Part shown: in pieces, positions 1 to 8,920 of the stretch
Layout: every line of letters starts with the position of its first letter
Position numbering within the stretch: position 1 is the stretch's first letter
Assembly (NCBI RefSeq): GCF_018499875.1
Contig: NZ_JAHBAY010000008.1
Span: 186,001-250,000, forward strand
DNA from: Kineosporia corallincola
GTDB taxonomy: Bacteria > Actinomycetota > Actinomycetes > Actinomycetales > Kineosporiaceae
Direction of reading: 5' to 3'
DNA length: 64,000 bases
Position numbers and translations under genes: made by a program
Notes under the pieces: model-generated
Database searches by the model: none
What the model saw: the letters and a program-made list of their open reading frames with translations, nothing else
What the model was told of the DNA's origin: nothing

Positions 1-1508
1 ACCACCATCAGCATGCCGAGCGCCGCCGTGAGCAGGCGGTTGATGTAGTCCTCGCCGCCGTCCTTCTGCTTGGCGGCCCGGGCGATCTGCGGCACCAGCA
101 CGGCGTTCAGCACGCCACCGGCCAGCAGGATGTACAGCGCGTTCGGCATGATGTTGGCGACCGAGAACGCGTCGGCCGCGCCGGCCCCGCCACCGGGTGC
201 CACCACGGCGACCAGCACGGCGGCCCGGACGAATCCGAGCAGCCGGGAGGCCAGCGTTCCGGCCGCCATCAGCGCACTGCTGCCGAGCAGGGACGACGTG
301 CGCGAGGCCGGTTTCTTCGTCTCGGCCGGCGCCGGCGCCGCCTCGGGCTCGGCGTAGTCCTCCTCGACCTCCGGCTCGGCGTAGCCGCGGTCGTACTCGG
401 GCACCGGCTCGCGCTCGCGCCGGCGGGACCGGGCCGGCGGGGCCGGCGGCATCGGACGGCGGGGCGAGCGGGCGATCGGCGCCTGGATGGCCTGCAACGG
501 CTGGGTGACGTCGGCCGGGACGACCGGGCCCTCGAGGCCGAGCAGGCTGAGCGAACCGGTCAGCTCGGCCGGGTCGAGGCCGGACAGGTCGTACGGGTTC
601 TTGGCCGGGGTCTGCGGCGGCGGGCGCCAGCCACGGCGTGACGACGGTCTCGGCCGCGGCGTCTCCGGGTCGAGCGGGTGGAAGTAGGGCTGGTCCTCGT
701 CGTACGCGTCGTCGTACCGGTCATGACGCTCGTCGCGGCCCTCGTCGTAGCCGGCATCGTCGTAGTAGCCGTCGTCGTGGCGGGAGCCGTCGTCGTACGC
801 GGCCGGGCCGCCGTGGCCCGGAGTGCCGTGACCGGGTGCGTCCCGGTCCTGGTCGTAGGGCTCGTACCCGTCGGAGTACCCGTCCGGGTACTCATCGGGG
901 TACCCGTCCAGGTGCCCGGGCTGGTGTGTGCCGCGTGAGCGCTCCGGCCGGTACGGGTGCACGGGAACCGTCGGGTCGGCCGGGGCCACCTCGGGGGCGG
1001 CTGGCTGCTGGCGTCGCGACCGGCGTCCCTGGACCATCGGACGGGTCGGCTCGGCCGGCGAGACGGGCACGCCACCCGGGTCGGACCGGTACGGCTGCTC
1101 CTGGTCGAACGGCTCGTCGTGGGCGTCGTACCGGTCGTACTGAACCGGCTGTTCGTACTGCGACGGCCGGTCCTGCGGCTCGCGCGGGCGACCATCGCGC
1201 CGGGACGACCGGCGCGGGCGCTCGGGCGGCGGCTGGTTCCACCAGGCGTCCGCCGGTCCGCTGGTGCGCTGCGACCCGGCCGGGCGCGGCGCCTGACGGT
1301 GCCGGTCCTCGTGCTGGGCCGCGTACTGGGCCTCCCGCTGTGCCGCGTAGGGGTCCTCGGCGTACGGGTCCTCGGGGCGGTGCCCTTCCGGGGCACCGCC
1401 GTACTGCTCGTCGTAGTGGTCCGGGTTGCTGTCAGCCCGCCGGCGGCGCGTGGGCCGGTCCGGATCGGCAGGCGCAGGCGTGGCGTCGTCTGACGACCAG
1501 CCGCTCAC
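1..1508 (-). CDS. murJ: Lipid II flippase MurJ (3' part missing)
   Basis: Flips lipid II across the inner membrane for peptidoglycan synthesis. The GTG start overlaps the stop of the upstream DUF6049 gene (GTGA). The first ~400 residues are a hydrophilic extension rich in Tyr, Asp, Pro and Arg with repeated DGY/YDD/PYD patterns, so probably disordered and cytosolic. The membrane core then begins near base 300 with the MurJ/MviN pattern LLGSSALMAAGTLASRLLGF, followed by ADAFSVANIMPNALYILLAGG and NAVLVPQ. Only about 100 residues of the core are inside the window; the rest lies beyond base 1. The gene order NUDIX - DUF6049 - murJ is the usual actinobacterial one. Family call is firm; the exact start rests on the overlap. 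Confidence 0.93.
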   Translation of the reverse strand, partial: MSGWSSDDATPAPADPDRPTRRRRADSNPDHYDEQYGGAPEGHRPEDPYAEDPYAAQREAQYAAQHEDRHRQAPRPAGSQRTSGPADAWWNQPPPERPRRSSRRDGRPREPQDRPSQYEQPVQYDRYDAHDEPFDQEQPYRSDPGGVPVSPAEPTRPMVQGRRSRRQQPAAPEVAPADPTVPVHPYRPERSRGTHQPGHLDGYPDEYPDGYSDGYEPYDQDRDAPGHGTPGHGGPAAYDDGSRHDDGYYDDAGYDEGRDERHDRYDDAYDEDQPYFHPLDPETPRPRPSSRRGWRPPPQTPAKNPYDLSGLDPAELTGSLSLLGLEGPVVPADVTQPLQAIQAPIARSPRRPMPPAPPARSRRREREPVPEYDRGYAEPEVEEDYAEPEAAPAPAETKKPASRTSSLLGSSALMAAGTLASRLLGFVRAAVLVAVVAPGGGAGAADAFSVANIMPNALYILLAGGVLNAVLVPQIARAAKQKDGGEDYINRLLTAALGMLMV

Positions 1509-4192
1509 CTGTTCTCCTTCGGCCTTGTCGGGCTGCGACGCTGCGCCCCTTTCGATGCGGCCATCGTCGGTACCGAACTGGACTTCTGCTCCTGCATACC
1601 GTGGGGATCACCCGGCTCCGCGGAGGTTGACCGGATGCCGGGCGCGCGACGTACGTCGTCCCCACTACTGGAGCCTTCTGGACTTCTTTCCGTTGCGCCA
1701 CCCGAGGCCCCGGCTGATGCGCCGTCCGTCACACCCGGCGTGATCCGGGGGATCGGCGAGGTGATGGCCTCCCGCTGTGCGGCCTCCCGGGTCTCCTGCG
1801 CCGCGGCCTCCTTGGCGGCCTTGCGGACGGCGCGGGCCGCGTCGTCGTCCACGTCCGGAATGGTGTGCAGCGGCACCCGGGGACGGGTGCGGTTGCGCCG
1901 GAAGCTGCGCAGCAGGCCGAACAGGAGCAGCAGGACGAGCAGGACGGCCATGCCGATCAGGCCCCAGCTCTCCCAGTTCGGCCGCACCTTGACCTCGAAG
2001 GTCTGCGGGTCGCCGAGCACCCGCTGGCCGGCGCCCTCACCGGTCAGCAGCTTGGTCGTGACGATCACGTCGCCGGTGGCCACGGCCGTGGCCTCGACCC
2101 GGAACGACTGCCGGTGCTGCGCGGTGATGGTGACCGGGTCGGGCTGCCGGTCCACCTTCAGTTGGCCGGAGCCGGAGGTGAAGCTGACCGAGACCCGCAC
2201 GTCGTAGTCGGTCTGGTTGTCGACCGTCACCTGGATCGGTGCCGAGCGGGCCGTGAAGACCTTGCTCTCGGTGCCGATGAGCAGCTGGACGCCGCTGGTC
2301 AGGTCACCCACGTCGTCCATCACCGAACGCCGGGCGTTCGCCTGCCCGTCCAGGTCGGAACGCCAGGCGTAGGACAGCACCGAGGCGATGCGCTGCTCCA
2401 GGCGCCGCACCACGTCCTGGTTGTTGATCAGGCCGGGGGCGATGTTGTCGAGGTCGCGGTCCATCGCCAGGGCGTTGCTCAGGTTGCCCTTGGGGAGCTC
2501 ACCGGCGGCGGCCTTCTTGCCGTACTGGTGGTCCTCGCGGTCGACGGCCGTGGCGTTGCCGAGGTTCTTCAGGCTGCTCAGCGACACCCAGGAGGAGGCG
2601 TCACGCAGGGCGGTGGTCAGGCGCTGCACGTCGGCCGGCTGCGGGTCCCAGTCACGCGGGGCCACCGCCAGCACCTGCCGGGTGCTGTCGTCGGGCGTGG
2701 TCTCGGCGCTGATCGCGGCGAGCACCGCGAGCATCGTCTGCGTGGTCTGCGCGCTGTTGTCGGTGCCGGCGTCGGCGAACAGGCTGGACAGGTCCTCGTC
2801 GTAGAGCAGGCCGGTGAGCGTGGAGTCCTTGCTCTTGACCGTGCTCCTGCCGCTCGGCGTGTAGCTGAGCTGGGACTGCGGCTGCTGCTGGTCGGCCGAG
2901 AGGATCACCGAGCGGTGCCCGGTCGAGGCCAGGCCCTGGACCGCCTCGCCGGAGACCTGGCCGTCGGCCGGCCAGGAGATCCGGGAGTACAGCGACTTGC
3001 CCAGCGTCTCCTTCTCGATCGCCTCGCCGAGCTTGTCCGACTGACGCAGCAGGCTCGGGCTCTTACCGCCCTTGAGCAGGGAGTTCAGGTCGGCGTCGGC
3101 GTACGGGAGGCCGAGCACGGTGCGTTTGGCCAGGCCCGCGGAGATGCGTTCCAGCCAGTCCCGCCCGGCGGCGGTCGCGGTCTCGGCGGTGATCTCCTGG
3201 TCGGGTTCGAGCTCGCCGTCGGGCGTCTGACTCGGTGACGCGGAGGACGCCGGGGTGGCGGCGGCGCTCTCGTCGTCCGTGGTCTCGGGGTCGTCCTGCT
3301 CCGAGATCCCGCTCTCTTCCAGCGCCTTCGCGGCGGCCAGCAGGGCCGGGTCGATCGCCCAGCCGATGGCCGGGTCGCTGGAGGCGGTGACGATCCGGGA
3401 GAGCCGCGAGGCGGGGAGCAGCTCGGCGGCGGACTCCTCGGTGGCCAGCCCGGCCGTGGTGGACGGCGTGGTGGAGGTCAGCGGGGCCAGCAGGGTCAGG
3501 CCGAGCTTGCCGTCGTTCTCCTGCGGGGCCCAGACCAGGGTGGACCGGAGCGCCGCCAGCTGGCCCTGCGCCGAGGAGGCGACCAGGGAGAACGGGCGCG
3601 GGCCGAACGAACTGCCGTAGCTGGACAGCCCGGTGCCCCCGGCCGCCACCTTGAACGAGAACGACACCGTCTCGCCGGCACCCACCGACCCCAGCGACTT
3701 CTGGGCCAGCGTGGTGGCGGTGGTGGACACGTCGCCGTCCTGTACCCAGTCCAGCACCGCGTCACGGTCGGTCAGCGCGGTGTAGCCGAACCGCAGCGCG
3801 ACCGTCACGTTCTTCATCGCTCTGGTCGAGGGGTTGCGCGCCGTACCGCTGACCACCAGGGCGTCCTGGGCGGTCAGCGAGGTCGGGCTCACCGTCGACA
3901 GGGTCAGCTGGAGCTTCTTCGAGCCCGCCGTCACGGTGCTTGAGGACGACGAAGCGCCCGCGCTCCCGCTCGTCGCGGTGCCGGTGGACGCGGCCTGGGC
4001 CGACCCGGCCGACCCGGCCTGGTCGGCGGTGACGTCGGTGGGCGTGGTGCCCGACGACGTCACCCCGCCCGAGAGCGAGCCCGGTCTGCTCCCGGCCGCC
4101 TGGGCAGGAGCTGCCGCCGGGCCGACCACGCACAGCGTGACGGCCACCGTGAACACCCAGGCGCCCAGAGCGCGGCTGGCCAGGTACCTCAC
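1505..4192 (-). CDS. DUF6049 family secreted, membrane-anchored protein
   Basis: 895 residues. Residues 1-33 form a signal peptide (hydrophobic stretch, then AQAAGS). A large extracytoplasmic part follows, low-complexity Ser/Thr/Ala at about 35-90 and 300-345. One transmembrane helix sits near residue 745-766 (WGLIGMAVLLVLLLLFGLL), then a basic cytosolic tail of about 130 residues. The homologue in M. tuberculosis is Rv3909, whose role is unknown; location next to murJ suggests cell-envelope work (inference). The GTG start overlaps the stop of the NUDIX gene (GTGA), and the stop overlaps the murJ start, so the three genes are translationally coupled. No enzyme motif was seen. Confidence 0.88.
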   Translation of the reverse strand: MRYLASRALGAWVFTVAVTLCVVGPAAAPAQAAGSRPGSLSGGVTSSGTTPTDVTADQAGSAGSAQAASTGTATSGSAGASSSSSTVTAGSKKLQLTLSTVSPTSLTAQDALVVSGTARNPSTRAMKNVTVALRFGYTALTDRDAVLDWVQDGDVSTTATTLAQKSLGSVGAGETVSFSFKVAAGGTGLSSYGSSFGPRPFSLVASSAQGQLAALRSTLVWAPQENDGKLGLTLLAPLTSTTPSTTAGLATEESAAELLPASRLSRIVTASSDPAIGWAIDPALLAAAKALEESGISEQDDPETTDDESAAATPASSASPSQTPDGELEPDQEITAETATAAGRDWLERISAGLAKRTVLGLPYADADLNSLLKGGKSPSLLRQSDKLGEAIEKETLGKSLYSRISWPADGQVSGEAVQGLASTGHRSVILSADQQQPQSQLSYTPSGRSTVKSKDSTLTGLLYDEDLSSLFADAGTDNSAQTTQTMLAVLAAISAETTPDDSTRQVLAVAPRDWDPQPADVQRLTTALRDASSWVSLSSLKNLGNATAVDREDHQYGKKAAAGELPKGNLSNALAMDRDLDNIAPGLINNQDVVRRLEQRIASVLSYAWRSDLDGQANARRSVMDDVGDLTSGVQLLIGTESKVFTARSAPIQVTVDNQTDYDVRVSVSFTSGSGQLKVDRQPDPVTITAQHRQSFRVEATAVATGDVIVTTKLLTGEGAGQRVLGDPQTFEVKVRPNWESWGLIGMAVLLVLLLLFGLLRSFRRNRTRPRVPLHTIPDVDDDAARAVRKAAKEAAAQETREAAQREAITSPIPRITPGVTDGASAGASGGATERSPEGSSSGDDVRRAPGIRSTSAEPGDPHGMQEQKSSSVPTMAASKGAQRRSPTRPKENR

Positions 4193-4674
4193 GCAGAATC
4201 CAGGAGTCGCACACTCGCCTCGCGGGCTATCCGGCGTTCGTTGGGAAACGCCAGTCGTTCGTCAAGTTCGGGCAGGGGGACCCAGGCCACGTCGATGGCT
4301 TCGTGGTCGGGATCGCCCTCGGTACTGAGCAGACCACCGGTCGCCAGTAAAAGGTAATGATGCACGTGCTTGTGCACACGTTTGCCCTCGACCGAGAACC
4401 AATAGTCAATCGTGCCCAGACCGTGAAGAATCCGGCCCCGGATCCCGGTCTCTTCCTCGATCTCCCGGATCGCCGCCTGCTCCGGCGTCTCGTCCAGCTC
4501 GAGATGGCCCTTGGGCAGGCACCATTCGACCCGTCCGGCTCGGTTCAGCCGGGCGATGACGGCCCCGCGGGGGGCCGGGCCCGGGCGGTCGACGACCAGG
4601 CCGCCGGCCGAGGTCTCCTCCACGGTCGGCAGCGACCTGCGCGGCCCGTGCGGGGGCCGTGAGGGTCGGGGCAT
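4189..4674 (-). CDS. NUDIX hydrolase (MutT4-like)
   Basis: 161 residues. The complete Nudix box is present (G-x5-E-x7-REIEEETGI, around residues 55-77), so it should hydrolyse a nucleoside diphosphate linked to another group; the substrate is not evident. I chose the ATG at 4674 because the Nudix fold starts right after it (SLPTVEETSAGGLVVD) and any longer form would run into the divergent pcnA. The last codons overlap the DUF6049 start. One TTA leucine codon and several A/T-ending codons occur around 4330-4410, unusual for this genome. It heads the operon NUDIX - DUF6049 - murJ, divergent from pcnA, with about 50 bp between them that must hold both promoters. Confidence 0.9.
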   Translation of the reverse strand: MPRPSRPPHGPRRSLPTVEETSAGGLVVDRPGPAPRGAVIARLNRAGRVEWCLPKGHLELDETPEQAAIREIEEETGIRGRILHGLGTIDYWFSVEGKRVHKHVHHYLLLATGGLLSTEGDPDHEAIDVAWVPLPELDERLAFPNERRIAREASVRLLDSA

Positions 4675-4723
4675 GCCGTCACTGTAACTACCCCGGCGCA
4701 CCCATCTGGCACGCTTGGGGCTC

Positions 4724-6244
4724 GTGCCACAGACCCCCTCCGACCACCTGACCGAAGCCCGCCGGGCGGCGGCCGCGCGTCTGATCCCTCTGCAACCCCT
4801 GCTCGCCGACCTCGGAGACGTCTTCACCTCCGCAGGTCACAGGCTCGCGCTGGTCGGTGGACCGGTGCGGGACGCGCTGCTGGGGCGGGACAGCCCGGAC
4901 CTCGACTTCACCACCGATGCGCGCCCGGAAGAAACCATCCGGCTGCTACGCGGGTGGGGTGACTCGCACTGGGACATCGGCAAGGCCTTCGGCACAATCG
5001 GTGCCAAGAAGGGCGAGCACGTGGTCGAGGTCACCACCTACCGGGCCGACGTGTACCGGGAGGACTCGCGCAAGCCCGAGGTTGCCTACGGCGACACGCT
5101 GGAGGCCGATCTTCTCCGTAGGGACTTCACCGTCAACGCGATGGCCCTGGAACTGCCGTCGCTGACCTTCGTCGACCCGTACGGCGGCCTGGCCGACCTG
5201 GCGGCACGCACCCTGCGCACCCCGGGTGCACCCGAGGTCTCGTTCGGCGACGACCCGCTGCGGATGATGCGCGCGGCGCGGTTCGCCGCCCAGCTCGGCT
5301 TCACCGTGGCGCCCGAGGCGGTGGCCGCGATGAAGGACATGGCCGACCGGATCTCGATCGTCTCGGCCGAGCGGATCCGGGTGGAGCTGGAGAAGCTGCT
5401 GCTCGCCCCCGACCCGCGGCCCGGCCTGGAGCTGCTGGTCTCGACCGGCCTGGCCGAGCGGGTGCTGCCCGAGCTGCCCGCGCTGAAGCTGGAGATCGAC
5501 GAGCACCACCGGCACAAGGACGTCTACGAGCACTCGCTGATCGTGCTGGAGCAGGCGATCGCGCTGGAGGACGGGCCGGAGGGACCGGTGCCCGGGCCGG
5601 ACCTGGTGCTGCGCCTGGCCGCGATCCTGCACGACATCGGCAAGCCGGCCACCCGCCGGTTCGAGCCGGGGGGCGGGGTGTCGTTCCACCACCACGAGAT
5701 GGAGGGCGCCAAGCTCACCACCCGGCGGATGCGGGCCCTGCGGTTCGACAAGGACACGACGCAGCAGGTCTCCCGGCTGGTGCAGCTGCACCTGCGCTTC
5801 CACGGGTACGGCGACGGCGCCTGGACCGACTCGGCGGTGCGCCGCTACGTCACCGACGCCGGCCCGTTGCTGGACCGCCTGCACAAGCTCACCCGGTCCG
5901 ACTGCACCACCCGGAACAAGCGCAAGGCCGCTCGCCTGGCCGGGGCCTACGACGACCTGGAGCGCCGCATCGCCGAACTGCGGGACCAGGAGGAACTGGA
6001 CTCGGTCCGGCCCGACCTGGACGGCAACCAGATCATGGAGATCCTCGGCATCCCGGCCGGCCGGGACGTCGGCCGGGCCTGGAAGTTCCTCAAGGAGCTG
6101 CGGCTCGACCGGGGGCAGATCGGGTTCGACGAGGCGCGTGAGGAACTGCTGGCGTGGTGGGCGAGGGAGCAGGAAGGGGCCGCCGGTGACCCGGACGGCG
6201 CAACCTCGGCCCGTTCGGGCGGGGAAACCACCACAACGGCCTAA
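4724..6244 (+). CDS. pcnA: CCA tRNA nucleotidyltransferase
   Basis: Adds or repairs the 3' CCA end of tRNAs. The N-terminal nucleotidyltransferase head is clear (GGPVRDALLGR followed by DLDFTTDA, the two metal-binding aspartates), then the RNA-binding neck (RDFTVNAMAL, DPLRMMRAARFAAQLGF), then an HD domain (LAAILHDIGKP) near residue 300. About 506 residues, normal for the actinobacterial form. Two starts are possible: TTG 4715 and GTG 4724. I prefer GTG 4724 because homologues begin close to it; neither has a good Shine-Dalgarno, and a leaderless transcript is possible. Divergent from the NUDIX gene, as in other actinobacteria. Confidence 0.93.
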   Translation: MPQTPSDHLTEARRAAAARLIPLQPLLADLGDVFTSAGHRLALVGGPVRDALLGRDSPDLDFTTDARPEETIRLLRGWGDSHWDIGKAFGTIGAKKGEHVVEVTTYRADVYREDSRKPEVAYGDTLEADLLRRDFTVNAMALELPSLTFVDPYGGLADLAARTLRTPGAPEVSFGDDPLRMMRAARFAAQLGFTVAPEAVAAMKDMADRISIVSAERIRVELEKLLLAPDPRPGLELLVSTGLAERVLPELPALKLEIDEHHRHKDVYEHSLIVLEQAIALEDGPEGPVPGPDLVLRLAAILHDIGKPATRRFEPGGGVSFHHHEMEGAKLTTRRMRALRFDKDTTQQVSRLVQLHLRFHGYGDGAWTDSAVRRYVTDAGPLLDRLHKLTRSDCTTRNKRKAARLAGAYDDLERRIAELRDQEELDSVRPDLDGNQIMEILGIPAGRDVGRAWKFLKELRLDRGQIGFDEAREELLAWWAREQEGAAGDPDGATSARSGGETTTTA

Positions 6245-6645
6245 TCGTTAACTACGGAGTGCGTGGACGGCGCGCGCGAGGACCGCTCGTCGGGGACCAT
6301 GGAGACGTCGGGAACCGGCGATTGTCCGGGATGTGGACGCCGAACGGGGTGGTTCGAACGTCAGCGTGTCGCCGCCATCACTCGTGGTTACCGCGGAGTT
6401 TCGTGGTGGGCGCCGGGTTCATTCGCAACAATTGGACCGTGTCGCGGCGCGTCAAAGGGTGAGCGATACACCCGATGGGGTAAGCCTGGTTGTTTTTCTT
6501 TTGGTCCGCCGTTGGCCTCCGGGCCCGCTGGACTCTAGAGTTGCGGAGCCTCGGACACTTGAGGCGAGATCAGGCGCAACTCGTTGTCAGAGGCAATACG
6601 CAACGCAGAGCGACCAAGTCGTTACTAGTAAGGGGAGGAGTCATC
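6245..6645. other. Intergenic region, no supported gene
   Basis: 401 bp between pcnA and the FHA gene. Third-position composition of every open frame here is low in GC, unlike real genes of this genome, so I call no CDS. A good Shine-Dalgarno (GGGGAGGAG, 6632-6640) precedes the GTG at 6646. No clear promoter hexamers or strong hairpin were recognised. Confidence 0.5.
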
Positions 6646-8919
6646 GTGCAAAGCGGGATCGCCTATGCCGCAGGGCAACTCCTTGCCGTGGTCGCGCCGA
6701 GAACTGTGCTCGTCGTGGACGCGCCGACGGATTGGTCGCTGGCCGGTCCGTTGTGGGAGCTGGCCCTCGACGACGCACCCGTCGACGAGATCCTCGACGT
6801 GCTGGTCCGGCGGGGCATCCGCACGGCTCCCAGCTTCGCGATCGTCCGGGTCGAGGCGGACGCCGTGCGCGCCCTCGTCCGGGGATCAGTTCCGGTGTGC
6901 TTCGAGCGAGCCGGTGAGCCGGTCCGGCTGGACGCCACGGGCGCCACCACCTGGCTGGAGGGGCTCATCTCGGGCGCCCGCCGGGTTCTGGTCGGCGACG
7001 TGGAGGCCGGCTCCGAGCTGCCCTTCACCGTTTCCACCGGGGTGGTGCTGGTCTCAGGCCTGGCCCTGAACTGCACCCCCACCACCGCCGACGGCGAAAG
7101 CATCGCCGAGGCTCCCGCCGAGGCCGTCGCGGCCGGTGCGGTGGCTCTCGCCGACGCGCCGTCCGCCGCCGACTCCGCCCCGCTCAGCCTGGCCGGGTCG
7201 ACCGGTTCCGATCACCGTGTCGTCGACCTGACCGAGGGCGAGTCGCGCACCCCCGCCTACTCCGGCGCTCCCGGCCCGGAGGCCAAGCAGGGCTGGTCCG
7301 CGCTGCCCTCCCGCACCGGCGGCTTCTCCCGCGAGGTCAACGGCCACGTCCCGTCGGTGCTGGACTCCCCGTCCACGAGCACCCCGGCGGCGTCCTCCGG
7401 CTCCTCCGGCCCGCTCCCCACACCGTCCTCGTTCTTCGAGTCCCGCAGCACCGGCGACGACGACAACGACGACCCGGGCGAGCTGCTCGACGTCGACGAG
7501 CCCGCCGACTCCACCGAGAGCGAGCAGGCCCGGTCGTTCGACTTCGACAACCTGCTCACCGACGACTCGCCGAAGAGCCCGGCGCCCGCCGACCTGCCCG
7601 ACCCGGAGTCCGGTGGCATCGACGGTCCCGGCCTGAACGGTCACGGCCCGGGCGTCCCGCCCAAGCCGCGTCCCGGTGGTGTCCCGGCCGGCTGGCCGCC
7701 CGCCTCCGACGACTCGGAGCCGTTCTCCGCGTTCCGGTCCGAGCCGTCCACCCCGGAGCCCCCGGCCCCCACCCCGTCGTGGGGTGCGCCGGAACCGGCC
7801 CCGAGCGCCTTCACCCCGGAGCCGACGCCCGCGCCCAGCGCGTTCACGCCCGAGCCCGCTCCGTCGGCCGACCCGCAGCCGGCGCTCGGCGACCTGCCGC
7901 TGAGGGTGCGTGGCCGTTCGCTGCGCCCCGAGCACCAGGCGCCGCCGGCTCCGAACTCGCCGGTCAACGGCTCGCGCATGCTCGGCGAGCCGGACGACCG
8001 ATCGCCGCACAACAGCGGGTCGATCTTCGAGCCGCAGGGCTCGGGCTTCGACGCTCCTGGTTCGGCCTTCGACTCGCCGGCCTCCGCCTTCGACGCCCCG
8101 GCGCCGGTCGAGGAGTCCGCGTCCGAGGTGTCCCGGGTGGACCTGCCCCCGGCCTTCTTCCGCGGTTCCCGCAACCGTCCGGACGACGAGCCGGCCGAGG
8201 CCCCGCAGGACGACTGGCAGAGCAACCAGGAGAACAACGCCTGGGCCCCGCCCAGCCGTGGTGGCTTCAGCGGCACCGGTGGCTTCAACGGCCAGGCGCC
8301 GGCCTTCGGCGGACCGCCGGCCATGCCGGACGCCTTCCGCCCCGGCACCGAGGGCGACGAGTCCGAGGCCGGCAACGGTTACGACGACAACCCGGTCGCC
8401 GAGAACGACGACGAGCCGGAGTCCGCCGACCAGGAGGTCGAGGGCCAGCGTGAGCCCCCGCGCCTGCTCGGTGTCTGGTGCGACGCCGGGCACGTCACCT
8501 CGCCCGACCGTTCGGAGTGCCGGGTCTGCGGTCTGACCGTCCCGCCGCAGGCGCCGATCCTGGTCGCCCGCCCGGCGCTGGGCGTGCTGGTCTTCGACAA
8601 CGGTGACCGGATCGAGGTCGACCGCCCGGTCGTGCTCGGCCGTGACCCGAAGTCGAACGCCACCGCGGCCGACCCGGAAGAGCCGATCCTGCACGCGGTG
8701 GCCAGCTCCACCGGCCAGGTTTCCCGCACCCACGCCGAGATCCGGCCGTCCAACTGGGACGTCCTGCTCACCGACCTGGGCGCGATGAACGGCACGGCGC
8801 TCACCCTGCCGGGCGAGTCGCCGCAGGCGATCGAGCCGGGCGTGCCCACCGTGATCACCCCGGGCTGCCGGGTCGACCTCGGTGGCGAGACCGGCTTCGT
8901 GTTCGAGGTCGAGGGCTGA
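6646..8919 (+). CDS. FHA domain protein with zinc ribbon and long disordered linker
   Basis: 757 residues. Residues 1-150 form a folded N-terminal domain I do not recognise. Residues ~170-600 are a Pro/Ser/Asp-rich linker with repeats such as SAFTPEP and AFDAP/SAFDSP. A zinc-ribbon-like C-x3-H-x9-C-x2-C follows (WCDAGH ... CRVCG, about 611-635). The C-terminal FHA domain (about 645-757) has the phosphothreonine-binding signature (VLGRDP, SRTHAEI, NGT). FHA domains bind phosphothreonine proteins made by Hanks-type kinases; no kinase gene is in the window. The start GTG is fixed by a strong Shine-Dalgarno six bases upstream. Role in phospho-signalling at the envelope or division site is inference. 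Confidence 0.85.
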   Translation: MQSGIAYAAGQLLAVVAPRTVLVVDAPTDWSLAGPLWELALDDAPVDEILDVLVRRGIRTAPSFAIVRVEADAVRALVRGSVPVCFERAGEPVRLDATGATTWLEGLISGARRVLVGDVEAGSELPFTVSTGVVLVSGLALNCTPTTADGESIAEAPAEAVAAGAVALADAPSAADSAPLSLAGSTGSDHRVVDLTEGESRTPAYSGAPGPEAKQGWSALPSRTGGFSREVNGHVPSVLDSPSTSTPAASSGSSGPLPTPSSFFESRSTGDDDNDDPGELLDVDEPADSTESEQARSFDFDNLLTDDSPKSPAPADLPDPESGGIDGPGLNGHGPGVPPKPRPGGVPAGWPPASDDSEPFSAFRSEPSTPEPPAPTPSWGAPEPAPSAFTPEPTPAPSAFTPEPAPSADPQPALGDLPLRVRGRSLRPEHQAPPAPNSPVNGSRMLGEPDDRSPHNSGSIFEPQGSGFDAPGSAFDSPASAFDAPAPVEESASEVSRVDLPPAFFRGSRNRPDDEPAEAPQDDWQSNQENNAWAPPSRGGFSGTGGFNGQAPAFGGPPAMPDAFRPGTEGDESEAGNGYDDNPVAENDDEPESADQEVEGQREPPRLLGVWCDAGHVTSPDRSECRVCGLTVPPQAPILVARPALGVLVFDNGDRIEVDRPVVLGRDPKSNATAADPEEPILHAVASSTGQVSRTHAEIRPSNWDVLLTDLGAMNGTALTLPGESPQAIEPGVPTVITPGCRVDLGGETGFVFEVEG

Positions 8920-8920
8920 C

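Noticed and set aside
6263-6538. Short frame with a CPGCG zinc-ribbon-like motif upstream of the FHA gene
   Set aside because: Third codon positions are low in GC and the rest of the product is not protein-like; judged non-coding.
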